Source: Bacillus nitratireducens (GTDB lineage Bacteria; Bacillota; Bacilli; Bacillales; Bacillaceae_G). Taken from it: DNA of 64,000 bases. The position numbers and the translations under genes were made by a program. Shown here piece after piece: positions 54,310 to 61,595 of this stretch (within the stretch, counting starts at the first letter, position 1; the number at the start of each line of letters is the position of its first letter). Below the pieces are notes generated by a model, which ran no database searches, was not told the origin of the DNA, and saw only the letters and a list, made by a program, of their open reading frames with translations. The stretch is from contig NZ_MAOC01000027.1 of assembly GCF_001884135.1 (NCBI RefSeq), positions 178,472 through 242,471 of the forward strand. Direction: 5' to 3'.

Positions 54310-54405
54310 GGGAGGGAAGATTTTAAGTTTCTTCCAAACATAAGGAGCGAATATATTTAGCGAACGTTATCATTATTAGTGTTGTTTTAACAATTTTATT
54401 TTAAA
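54310..54405 (+). pseudogene. Vestige of a second, divergent PBP gene start
   Basis: On the plus strand, 41 bases beyond the sigma-P-type element, GGGAGGG is followed by a decayed reading KHKERIYLANVIIISVVLTI. It parallels the site and start of the PBP at 43197 (GGGAGGG, then IKIKRWRFIAVFSIVGVILI). The initiator is lost and stops flank it. The similarity is partial and judged by eye. Confidence 0.35.
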
Positions 54406-54469
54406 TACCTTTTAGTTCATTTTCACCGATCTTATCTTTTTTCTTTATAGATTTTTGATACAAAAAAAA

Positions 54470-54492
54470 GAATCCTTTTACTAAGGATTCTG
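54470..54492 (-). terminator. Hairpin with minus-strand T tract
   Basis: A 9-base stem (AGAATCCTT with AAGGATTCT) is followed by TTTTTTTT on the minus strand. It lies between the GDSL gene and the PBP gene. Confidence 0.6.
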
Positions 54493-54578
54493 CACCAGAA
54501 AATAACAAAAATATAGACAATAAAAAGAATTACTTAAAGTATAATTTATAGGCACTCTATATCCTTCTTTTTCACACC

Positions 54579-54610
54579 AAAAACCCCTGTACAGCATGCG
54601 ACAGGAGTTT
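54579..54610 (-). terminator. Terminator after GDSL hydrolase
   Basis: The minus strand has AAACTCCTGT pairing with ACAGGGGTTT (one mismatch), followed by TTTGG. Confidence 0.65.
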
Positions 54611-54625
54611 AGGTCATTCTACAGT

Positions 54626-55219
54626 TTATTTAGAAGAGTCATGTACAGGCAAACTACTAAAAATCAATTCAGCAACTTTTACATATCCTTTTGAGTTTGG
54701 ATGAATTAAATCTGTAGACCAAAGCGTATTGTCATTAACTAAATGATGATTCCAAAAGTCAACATGATGAAGCTTATACTCGCTACTCAGTGAAAGTATA
54801 ACTTCATTTGCCTCTAATAATTGTTCTTTTAATACTTGTTTTTTTTCAGAAGAAAAAGGAAGCCGAACTGTAAAATCTGGAAGGTTTGCTATAATAATAT
54901 CAGCATCTGTTTTACTTAATGTATCTATCATAAATTCCATATCGTTCTTATATGCTTGATGATTCCAACGTCCTTTTAAAACATCGTTTGCACCTGCAAT
55001 TAGACTAACCAAATCTGGATTAAAAGTTAATGCCTTTTCCAATTGCTGTGAGCGAATTTCTTTAGTTACTAATCCACGCTTTGCAAAATTAGCATATTCT
55101 ATATCGTTTACACACAGTTGAACAAAATGATCTACCCAGCTTTTTAATGCTATTCCCTCAACTTCATCCCCTATCCCCTCTGTAAAACTATCACCAATCG
55201 CTACAAAACGCTTCCACAT
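54626..55219 (-). CDS. SGNH/GDSL-family hydrolase
   Basis: A 197-residue esterase/lipase-fold hydrolase. Block I is FVAIGDSFTEGIGDE (nucleophile Ser12), block III is LIAGANDVLKGRWN, and the Asp-His pair is in STDLIHPNSKGYVKVAEL. No signal peptide, so it acts inside the cell. Substrate unknown; relatives remove acyl or acetyl groups from lipids and sugars. A good ribosome site (AAAGGGGGA) precedes the ATG. Confidence 0.88.
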   Translation of the reverse strand: MWKRFVAIGDSFTEGIGDEVEGIALKSWVDHFVQLCVNDIEYANFAKRGLVTKEIRSQQLEKALTFNPDLVSLIAGANDVLKGRWNHQAYKNDMEFMIDTLSKTDADIIIANLPDFTVRLPFSSEKKQVLKEQLLEANEVILSLSSEYKLHHVDFWNHHLVNDNTLWSTDLIHPNSKGYVKVAELIFSSLPVHDSSK

Positions 55220-55376
55220 ATCTAATCCCCCTTTTTGCTATTTATATCTACACTATATAATAGTTTACAGCGTATATCTATTTTCATTGTGATTTAATGG
55301 CATATTGAATATTTTTACCATGTGTAACTTTATTAAACTATCCTTGCATCAGAACCCTTTAAATCGAAAAAACCAT

Positions 55377-55426
55377 AAAAAACGCTATTCTTTTTGTATA
55401 TTTCTACAAAAAGAATAGCGTTTTTT
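55377..55426. terminator. Very strong bidirectional hairpin
   Basis: A 22-base perfect stem (55377-55398 with 55405-55426; core CGCTATTCTTTTTGTA) around a 6-base loop, with A-run and T-run ends. It probably ends the dacA transcript. Confidence 0.85.
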
Positions 55427-55574
55427 GATTATATGGACACAAATTTATTTTAGCTTGATAGCAATACCAAAAATTCCGGAGGACCAAATTTGTAAATCAA
55501 TGCAATCTTTAATTCCAAGCCGTCTACATAAAAATCTATAATACTTTGAAACTTTTTTGTTTCAGACTATAAAA

Positions 55575-56888
55575 TTAGCTTTTTACTATATCAATTGCAC
55601 TATCCCACATACTACTAAAGAAAGATCCTATTTCGCGCATAAAACGTGTAAACCAATTAGCTTGTTCTACATCAGATTTTGTTACAAGGTCTACTTGTAA
55701 TGATTTACCTAATAAAAACCCAGGATCTGTACTATCTTTAGGCGAGATAATCATTTTACTAATTGTTACACCTTTTTTAATAGGTGCTTCTTGTTCTTCA
55801 TTCGATACTTTAAATTCTTTTTTATAAACGTCTTTGTTGCTCTTTGGTATTGGAAGTAAAATAGCTTGCTTCGTTTGAACTACTACATCTTTGTCTTTTG
55901 CATTTGCTACTCGCACTGTTTCATACCCTTTTACTACGGATTCTTTTCCATAGACCTTCTTCACTTCAAAATTCGCAAATCCATAATCATATAATTTCTT
56001 GGTTTCATCAAAACGTGCTGTATGAGAGTTTGCTTTTATCACTACAGAGATTAGACGCATACCGTTTCTTTCTACTGTACCAGTAAAACAATCTCCGGCT
56101 TCTGGAGTAGTTCCTGTTTTTAACCCATCTACACCTTCGTATTGCTTAATTAAACCTTTTAACATCCAGTTAAAGTTCGTCATATCAATCGGATACTTGC
56201 CACCATTTTGGAATGTTTTTTTAGGGATTTTTGCTGTATCTAATATTTTCGGGAAATCTTGAATAAGACGTTGTGCTAAAATCGCACAATCTCTTGCGGA
56301 CATTTTATTTTTCTCGTCTGGAGTTGTCCCTTCTGGGTGATGTCCTTTTAAATCATGGTTTGTTAAACCTGTAGAGTTTACAAATTTATAATTTTTCATT
56401 CCAAACTCTTTTGACTTATCGTTCATCATTTTCACGAAATTGACTTCTTTTCCAGCAATCTCTTCAGCTAAAGCAATTGTTGCTCCATTTGCAGAGTAAA
56501 TTACCATTGCCTCATATAACTCTTTTACCGTATAAGAGCCACCATTTTCTAATGGAACGTTTGATAATGAGCGATCTTGCGAAATCTTATATGCATATTC
56601 AGAAATTTTAACTTTTTGATCCCATTTGAGTTTTCCTTTATCCACCGCTTCATGAACTAAGTATTCACTCATCATTTTTGTCATACTAGCAATTGCTAAT
56701 GATTCATCTGCATTTTTTTCATATAAAATTTTTCCAGAATTTGCTTCTACTAAAATTGCTGATCCTGCTTCTACGTCTATAGCAGGAACTGTTTCCGCTG
56801 ATGCTCTTCCAAATGTAACGATCATGCTACAAAATAGTGTAAGCACTGTTACTATTGCAATAAATCTCTTGCAAAACATACCTTTCAC
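55575..56888 (-). CDS. dacA: D-alanyl-D-alanine carboxypeptidase (PBP5, DacA type)
   Basis: A 437-residue low-molecular-weight PBP. A signal peptide ends near Ala31 (RASAET). The active-site motifs are intact: SMTK at 68-71, SAN at 132-134 and KTG at 257-259. The C-terminal part is the beta domain plus an amphipathic anchor (NWFTRFMREIGSFFSSMW). It trims the last D-Ala from peptidoglycan stem peptides. The GTG at 56888 has GGAGG eight bases upstream. A sigma-P-type promoter and a bla-like vestige lie 130-270 bases upstream, so dacA may belong to the beta-lactam response. It is probably a dacA paralogue. Confidence 0.9.
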   Translation of the reverse strand: MKGMFCKRFIAIVTVLTLFCSMIVTFGRASAETVPAIDVEAGSAILVEANSGKILYEKNADESLAIASMTKMMSEYLVHEAVDKGKLKWDQKVKISEYAYKISQDRSLSNVPLENGGSYTVKELYEAMVIYSANGATIALAEEIAGKEVNFVKMMNDKSKEFGMKNYKFVNSTGLTNHDLKGHHPEGTTPDEKNKMSARDCAILAQRLIQDFPKILDTAKIPKKTFQNGGKYPIDMTNFNWMLKGLIKQYEGVDGLKTGTTPEAGDCFTGTVERNGMRLISVVIKANSHTARFDETKKLYDYGFANFEVKKVYGKESVVKGYETVRVANAKDKDVVVQTKQAILLPIPKSNKDVYKKEFKVSNEEQEAPIKKGVTISKMIISPKDSTDPGFLLGKSLQVDLVTKSDVEQANWFTRFMREIGSFFSSMWDSAIDIVKS

Positions 56889-57013
56889 TTCTGTTACCTC
56901 CAATATCTTTGTACTCAAAAAAAGTTGTTCTAACATAATCCTTCAAAAAATGGACAGCGTTATCAAATTCTATATACATATAAGACATTAGGACCACTTT
57001 CATATAGAACATC

Positions 57014-57109
57014 TCATCCCACCCTTTTAGACACACTGACACTCAGTATTCCCACACACATCCCTCTTTTTAATACCTTTGTATTTTTCAAAATGATTCG
57101 TACTTTCAT
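57014..57109 (-). pseudogene. Vestige of a bla1-like beta-lactamase gene (signal peptide only)
   Basis: From the ATG at 57109 the minus strand encodes MKVRIILKNTKVLKRGMCVG, then ILSVSVS, and stops at 57014. It lines up with the Bla1 signal in this window (MILKNKRILKIGICVGILGL). Nothing of the mature enzyme remains. The sigma-P-type promoter upstream is intact. Confidence 0.7.
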
Positions 57110-57130
57110 ATTTTTTAGGATTACACTTAA

Positions 57131-57159
57131 TAGACAATCTAAGTAATACATTTGTTCCA
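57131..57159 (-). promoter_or_regulatory. Sigma-P-type promoter upstream of bla vestige and dacA
   Basis: Minus strand: TGGAACA, 16 bases, TGTCTA. It precedes the bla vestige by about 22 bases and dacA by about 243 bases, with no obvious terminator between. Confidence 0.75.
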
Positions 57160-57328
57160 CATTTATAAAAAATAAAACCAGTGTGTCCCGATTAAATATC
57201 GAGGCATACCAGTAGCCAAACATTCGTTTATTAGCTATCAAGGATTTTAATTATTCAATTCAGCTATTTGCTATACTCATACCAGAGATGAATTTTCCTT
57301 AGTCTAGACTATTAGTTTTTTATAATAA

Positions 57329-57360
57329 AAAAACTACATCCTATATTGAATGTAGTTTTT
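57329..57360 (-). terminator. Terminator after acetyltransferase
   Basis: The stem AAAAACTACAT with ATGTAGTTTTT around a 10-base loop, directly after the acetyltransferase stop. Confidence 0.75.
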
Positions 57361-57369
57361 CTAGCTGAT

Positions 57370-58029
57370 TTATTTATTTTTTACTTCATTTTTATAAAAA
57401 GCAAATAATGGTTCAATGGCTGGACTAGATAATAGAGGAATTGCCTTCTCAATCAACTCTCTATCCCAATCAAACCAACGCATCTCCATTAGCATATTCA
57501 TTTCTGTATCAGTGAACCGCTTCTTTATTTCCTTAGCAGGATTCCCACCAACTATTGTATACGGCGGAACATCTTTACTTACGACAGATCCTGCTGCAAC
57601 GATTGCACCTTCACCGATTGTAACACCAGGCATTATAATAGCATTCATTCCAATCCAAGCATCACTTTTAATGACTGTATCACCCTTCGGTTCATATGAT
57701 TGTTCAATTTGCTCAGCGAATGGATATACTGTAATCCATTCTGAGTGATGATTATGATTACCACCCATTAATATGACTACTCCACTGGCAATACAAACAT
57801 AATTCCCAATTATGAGTTTATCAAGATGCCATCCCATCTGTTCAATTGGATTGAAAAGTGCTCGGGACTTAGCGTCTCCCCACAAATACCTTACACAGCC
57901 ATCTTCAAAATTTTGATGACTATAATAGCCAGAATAATAGGAGTATTCTCCTACTTCTATGAGTGGATTTGTTACTATATCTTTTAAATACTTCGTTTCT
58001 GACCAATGATTAAATAATGGATGCTTCAT
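57370..58029 (-). CDS. Vat/CatB-type xenobiotic acetyltransferase
   Basis: A 219-residue left-handed beta-helix acetyltransferase. KLIIGNYVCIASGVVILMGG with NHNHHSEW holds the catalytic His region, and hexapeptide turns follow (DAWIGMNAIIMPGVTIGEGA, IVAAGSVVSKDVPPYTIVGG, NPAKEIKKRF). This is the streptogramin A/chloramphenicol (Vat, CatB) branch. The substrate is not provable from sequence; streptogramin A or a related drug is likely. Trimeric and cytoplasmic in relatives. No sigma-P-type element precedes it. Confidence 0.87.
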   Translation of the reverse strand: MKHPLFNHWSETKYLKDIVTNPLIEVGEYSYYSGYYSHQNFEDGCVRYLWGDAKSRALFNPIEQMGWHLDKLIIGNYVCIASGVVILMGGNHNHHSEWITVYPFAEQIEQSYEPKGDTVIKSDAWIGMNAIIMPGVTIGEGAIVAAGSVVSKDVPPYTIVGGNPAKEIKKRFTDTEMNMLMEMRWFDWDRELIEKAIPLLSSPAIEPLFAFYKNEVKNK

Positions 58030-58480
58030 AACTTTATTCCTCGCTTCTAAGTATTATAGATCTTTGTAATTCACTTAGAAGCTTAATACGACCGCTACAT
58101 TTTTTAGCTTTCTCAAACGACGAATCATTATATTCAAGCCTTTCTTTTATAATAAAAAAATCATAACGTGATAAATTACATAAGTCAAATTGTAAAATTA
58201 TGTGCTCAAACTTAAGGTGTGCATTGAAATTTCAGTTTTAAAATAATCATGGTTTCAAATAATATATCGCAATTACATATAATAAAGATTTATTAGCTAT
58301 ATCTCTAACTTCTTTCTTATATTAGCCTTCACTCCCTCGATATAATTTTATTATTTATTGATTTGTCTGATAAATCAATAAATGTTAATATGATTATAGA
58401 AGATATTATCAACCATTAGATTTCACAGCTAGTTTTTCACAAAAATGATTTCTGAATCCTTTATTAATTAGGAGGTTTAG
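58030..58480. other. Intergenic region, promoters only
   Basis: A 450-base AT-rich gap between divergent genes; no gene, repeat or RNA is evident. Confidence 0.5.
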
Positions 58481-58954
58481 ATGATGAAACTTTTAAAGCA
58501 ATCAACAATTATCGGTGCATTGACTGTTGGAGGATTTTTATTTTCAAATACAATTAGTACAATCCCACCTGTGTCTGCTGAATCGCAACTTATACAAAAA
58601 GAATCACAATTTACAGATAATTGGCGGTGGCAAAGCTATTTTTTATTACATCATAATGCAGATTTTTTAGAAGAGTTAGCAGTTGGTGACTTAAAGCATG
58701 GAGATACATTCGATGCTAATATATATACTGGTGGTAAGGATACTGGTATTGTAAAAATATATCAATTGAGTGGAAATGAAAATGATGGAATAAACTTACA
58801 TAGATATAAAACCATTTACGACTCAGGTATAACACATAATTATGGTAGATTTGTAACACCTATTACTACGGTTTATAATCCAGGAACATATGTAGCTGTT
58901 ATGAAACTTGGAGAAAATTATTATTATGGGGGCAGCTTTAAAATCTCAAAATAA
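58481..58954 (+). CDS. Secreted protein, DUF5065-like
   Basis: A 157-residue exported protein. The signal peptide (about 1-33) ends VSAES. The mature part is a small beta-rich domain (KHGDTFDANIYTGGKDTGIV, YNPGTYVAVMKLGENYYYGG) without cysteines. It resembles the DUF5065 secreted proteins of the B. cereus group; the role is unknown. AGGAGG lies before two adjacent ATGs. Confidence 0.6.
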   Translation: MMKLLKQSTIIGALTVGGFLFSNTISTIPPVSAESQLIQKESQFTDNWRWQSYFLLHHNADFLEELAVGDLKHGDTFDANIYTGGKDTGIVKIYQLSGNENDGINLHRYKTIYDSGITHNYGRFVTPITTVYNPGTYVAVMKLGENYYYGGSFKISK

Positions 58955-59013
58955 TTTACGTTTATCTCACCAATAAATAATGGATACTATAGTTATTAGA
59001 CAAAAACTATTTT

Positions 59014-59051
59014 AAAAGCTTCTCTGCCTTATATAAGGTAGAGAGCTTTTT
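59014..59051 (+). terminator. Terminator after secreted protein gene
   Basis: The stem AAAAGCTTCTCTGCCTT with AAGGTAGAGAGCTTTT (one mismatch) and a T tail. Confidence 0.8.
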
Positions 59052-59185
59052 GATTGTCTGCCCTTTTAAGGTTAGAAAAAATCCTTACTTTCTTTATATC
59101 CTACAATTCGATATGTTCATGCTTTAAACATGCGATAATTTATTTATATAAGTATTTTAAATTAATATTGAAAGGAGAATATTAC

Positions 59186-59269
59186 ATGTCTTTCTTTTCT
59201 TGGTCTCCTCTTATTTTCTTAATAGTTGTCGCAATTATCATTTCTATTCAAAAGGCTAAGAAACAATAA
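59186..59269 (+). CDS. 27-residue membrane peptide
   Basis: Encodes MSFFSWSPLIFLIVVAIIIS followed by IQKAKKQ. AAAGGAG lies eight bases upstream. One hydrophobic helix with a basic C-terminal tail and no signal cleavage site. It is followed 22 bases later by a second peptide gene of the same style. Unknown; membrane-active peptide, small regulator or leaderless-bacteriocin-like are possible. Confidence 0.6.
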   Translation: MSFFSWSPLIFLIVVAIIISIQKAKKQ

Positions 59270-59291
59270 TTTATTATTTGGAGGTGTAATA

Positions 59292-59399
59292 ATGTCATTT
59301 GCAGCATGGAGTGCAATTTTTATGACTTTAATCGGAGCAGTATCCGGAGCAATCTTTGGTACAATTCCCTCTAGAAATAAGAGAAAAAATACTAACTAA
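59292..59399 (+). CDS. 35-residue membrane peptide
   Basis: Encodes MSFAAWSAIFMTLIGAVSGA, then IFGTIPSRNKRKNTN. GGAGG lies seven bases upstream. It shares the MSF..WS opening, single helix and basic tail with the peptide just before it. The helix contains small-residue spacing (GAVSGAIFG) typical of helix packing. The pair is closed by a terminator. Unknown. Confidence 0.6.
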   Translation: MSFAAWSAIFMTLIGAVSGAIFGTIPSRNKRKNTN

Positions 59400-59432
59400 A
59401 AAAAACTAATAATAAAAATTAATATCTATTTT

Positions 59433-59474
59433 AGTGACAGCTAATACGCCCCAAACATTTCAGCTGTCACTTTC
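59433..59474 (+). terminator. Terminator after peptide pair
   Basis: The stem AGTGACAGCT with AGCTGTCACT and a TTTC tail. Confidence 0.75.
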
Positions 59475-59477
59475 TAT

Positions 59478-59677
59478 TCAAATATCTTCCTCTTCAAAAC
59501 TCCATCCACCATCAATATAATTTGCTGACCATTCTTTTCACTCTTGCTCGAAGAAAGCTCCCAACTCTTTCTGGATTTTTGGGTCGTATTCTAATTGTTA
59601 TAAAGTAAGTTCATCTTTATGATTAGACCGTGATATCCAATTCCTAATATAAAATGCCCTTTTATTTTTTGATCCAT
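59478..59677 (-). pseudogene. Decayed small gene
   Basis: From an ATG at 59677 (AAAAGGAGAATGAAG upstream) the minus strand reads MDQKIKGHFILGIG, then changes frame to ISRSNHKDELTL, TAA, QLEYDPKIQKELGAFFEQE, TGA, and KEWSANYIDGGWSFEEEDI. One frameshift and two stops disable it. The intact form would be about 66 acidic residues. Not recognised. Confidence 0.6.
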
Positions 59678-59737
59678 CTTCATTCTCCTTTTCTTTCAAA
59701 TAACGCTTTTATGAAAATTCCATTGTCTAATTCTTCA

Positions 59738-59809
59738 CTTGTCCATTTCGCTTTTCTCTACTTCTGCATTTATTATTAGTAATACTAATTTTTCAGAGGT
59801 GAAATTATT
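59738..59809 (+). promoter_or_regulatory. Promoter block shared with exosporium gene at 19867
   Basis: This matches the block at 19796-19866 over most of its length: CTTGTCCATTTC, CTCTACTT, CATTTATTATTAGTAATAC, then AGAGGTGAA before the ATG. The shared block suggests common late-sporulation control or recent duplication of the gene front. Confidence 0.5.
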
Positions 59810-60946
59810 ATGGACGAGTTTTTATCTTTTTCTTCAGTAAATCCTAATTTAGTCGGACCTACTTTACCACCTATTCCACCATTCACACTTCCTACTGGGC
59901 CTACTGGCAACACCGGACCTACCGGGCCCACTGGATCTACTGGGGACACTGGACCTGGATGTATAGAGCCACTACCAATATTCACTCAAATAGTCTATGT
60001 AAACAAAGCTGGTAATGACGTTACCGCTGATGGTTCTGAATGTGCACCGTTTTTAACAGTTACTGCAGCAATGGCATCAATAACGGATGCAATAGCGCCA
60101 TTTCCGGATACTTTAAATATAACTAAACGTTATGCTATCAAAATTGGACCCGGTACCTATATTGAACCATTAATTCATTTAAAAGCTAACATTCAATTGA
60201 TAGGGACTAGTACTTTATTAACTAGATTACAAATTCCTTTTGATATAAATGATCCGACTTGGTTTGATTTGAATTTTTCACAAGATCCTAGATCTGGGTT
60301 TGTCAATCTGTCATTAATAAGTGGGCCACTTGATTTTAACTTTCAAACAGCGCAAAGTGTTTCAGGTAAATTATTCTTTGTTAGCGTTAATATAACCCCT
60401 ACTCCTATATTCACAGCTTTATCTACTTCTGTGAATCAAGTTAATATCCGTGACTCAATGTTATCCGCTGGTTATACTCAAAATGGCATTAACATGGTGA
60501 TGTTTGCTTCATTCGTTTCTAATGGTAATATTACTATTAATTCACAAGCGACCACAGATACTCAAGTCAATTTAGTTGGTGGAGGAATAAATGGTAATGT
60601 CATTATTAATGTACAATCTGGTCATATTCCAATTGACCCTTTAAATTTAACCAGTTTTGCTATTACAGAAAACATTTTTAATCCCAGTCCTAATTCAGGG
60701 AATTTAAATGTCAATGGCGTTAATAACGTTATTACAAGAGTCAGAGCGACAGTTGATTCATTACCTATTCGTTCCCGAATAACTCTTATAGGAACAAATA
60801 CTTCTTTAATTAGAGTTGATGACGCTTTCGATTTAGCTTATGCACCTATCAATCCAATAAATTGGGCTGCTCCTCCTCCTACAACAGTACAGGAAGCTTT
60901 AGATAGAATTGCTTCATTGCTCGCAGGAACTATCGGTACTCCATAA
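59810..60946 (+). CDS. Exosporium-leader protein with beta-helix-like domain
   Basis: A 378-residue protein. Residues 1-33 are the exosporium leader (MDEFLSFSSVNPNLVGPTLP, then PIPPFTLPTG), almost identical to BclA's. Residues 30-48 are a very short collagen-like run ([20 protein letters not shown]). The rest (about 55-350) reads as repeated beta-strand turns (YAIKIGPGTYIEPLIHLKAN, NGNITINSQATTDTQVNLVG) like a right-handed beta helix. It ends PPPTTVQEALDRIASLLAGT, a motif seen at the ends of tail-fibre-like proteins. It is probably a trimeric spore-surface protein. Role unknown. Confidence 0.85.
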   Translation: MDEFLSFSSVNPNLVGPTLPPIPPFTLPTGPTGNTGPTGPTGSTGDTGPGCIEPLPIFTQIVYVNKAGNDVTADGSECAPFLTVTAAMASITDAIAPFPDTLNITKRYAIKIGPGTYIEPLIHLKANIQLIGTSTLLTRLQIPFDINDPTWFDLNFSQDPRSGFVNLSLISGPLDFNFQTAQSVSGKLFFVSVNITPTPIFTALSTSVNQVNIRDSMLSAGYTQNGINMVMFASFVSNGNITINSQATTDTQVNLVGGGINGNVIINVQSGHIPIDPLNLTSFAITENIFNPSPNSGNLNVNGVNNVITRVRATVDSLPIRSRITLIGTNTSLIRVDDAFDLAYAPINPINWAAPPPTTVQEALDRIASLLAGTIGTP

Positions 60947-61008
60947 ATACCTTAGAAAGAACTTAAACCCTGTTTCTATACAAGCTAAGTTGTTATGGTA
61001 TATGAGAG

Positions 61009-61044
61009 AAAAGTCTCTTCAAATCTTATTGGAGAGACTTTTTT
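61009..61044 (+). terminator. Terminator after exosporium gene
   Basis: The stem AAAAGTCTCTTC with GGAGAGACTTTT and a T tract. Confidence 0.8.
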
Positions 61045-61098
61045 CGTTTCTAAGTAAATCCAATATTCAAAAATGAATCTATATGATAAACAAAGTAA

Positions 61099-61329
61099 TT
61101 ATTTCTTAAAAAAATTCAAATTCCATTGAACTTCCTTCCCATTATTCTTTATCTCCGTCAGTGGCTCCATTTCCTTTTTTACAAATTCATCTATCATTTT
61201 TCTTTGTATATCTTCTTTTTGTTCTTCCTCGGATCGAAAACCAAAATAAAGTAATGCACTTGTAATAACCAGTCCTACAATGTATCCTAAAATACATCCT
61301 AACCAAAATATAATGTACCATCTCCCTAT
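61099..61329 (-). CDS. Small membrane protein without a canonical start
   Basis: The minus strand is open for 76 codons and reads like a real protein: RWYIIFWLGCILGYIVGLVI and SALLYFGF form a transmembrane helix, then a charged tail (EEEQKEDIQRKMIDEFVKKE). The first in-frame codon after the upstream stop that could start is an ATA at 61329; the nearby ATGs are out of frame by one base. Either the start was lost by a point change or indel, or a rare start is used. Not recognised. Confidence 0.4.
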   Translation of the reverse strand: MGRWYIIFWLGCILGYIVGLVITSALLYFGFRSEEEQKEDIQRKMIDEFVKKEMEPLTEIKNNGKEVQWNLNFFKK

Positions 61330-61595
61330 GCATTAATTCGGATATATATTAATACATTAAAATGTAACATATGACGATTTTGCTATAACACAAATAAAAC
61401 AAAATATAAAATAAACAGAAGTATATATACAATAAAGTATATTTCCCCCTTCATAAGTACTAAAAAAAACAGCACTTAATCATTATTAGCTGTAAAACTT
61501 AATAGTACATACTAATGAAAAATGAATTTCTAATAAAATTCAATACAAAAAAGTAGCCTATACAGTTTTATAGGCTACTTTTCATTTCATCCATA
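61330..61595. other. Short intergenic gap
   Basis: It holds the PepD terminator at 61549-61582. No further gene is visible. Confidence 0.5.
61549..61582 (-). terminator. Terminator after PepD gene
   Basis: The stem AAAAGTAGCCTATA with TATAGGCTACTTTT around a 6-base loop. Confidence 0.8.

Noticed and set aside
56827-57042. Open frame of 71 codons between the bla vestige and dacA
   Set aside because: It overlaps dacA's start and the vestige in another frame, with no ribosome site and non-protein-like composition.
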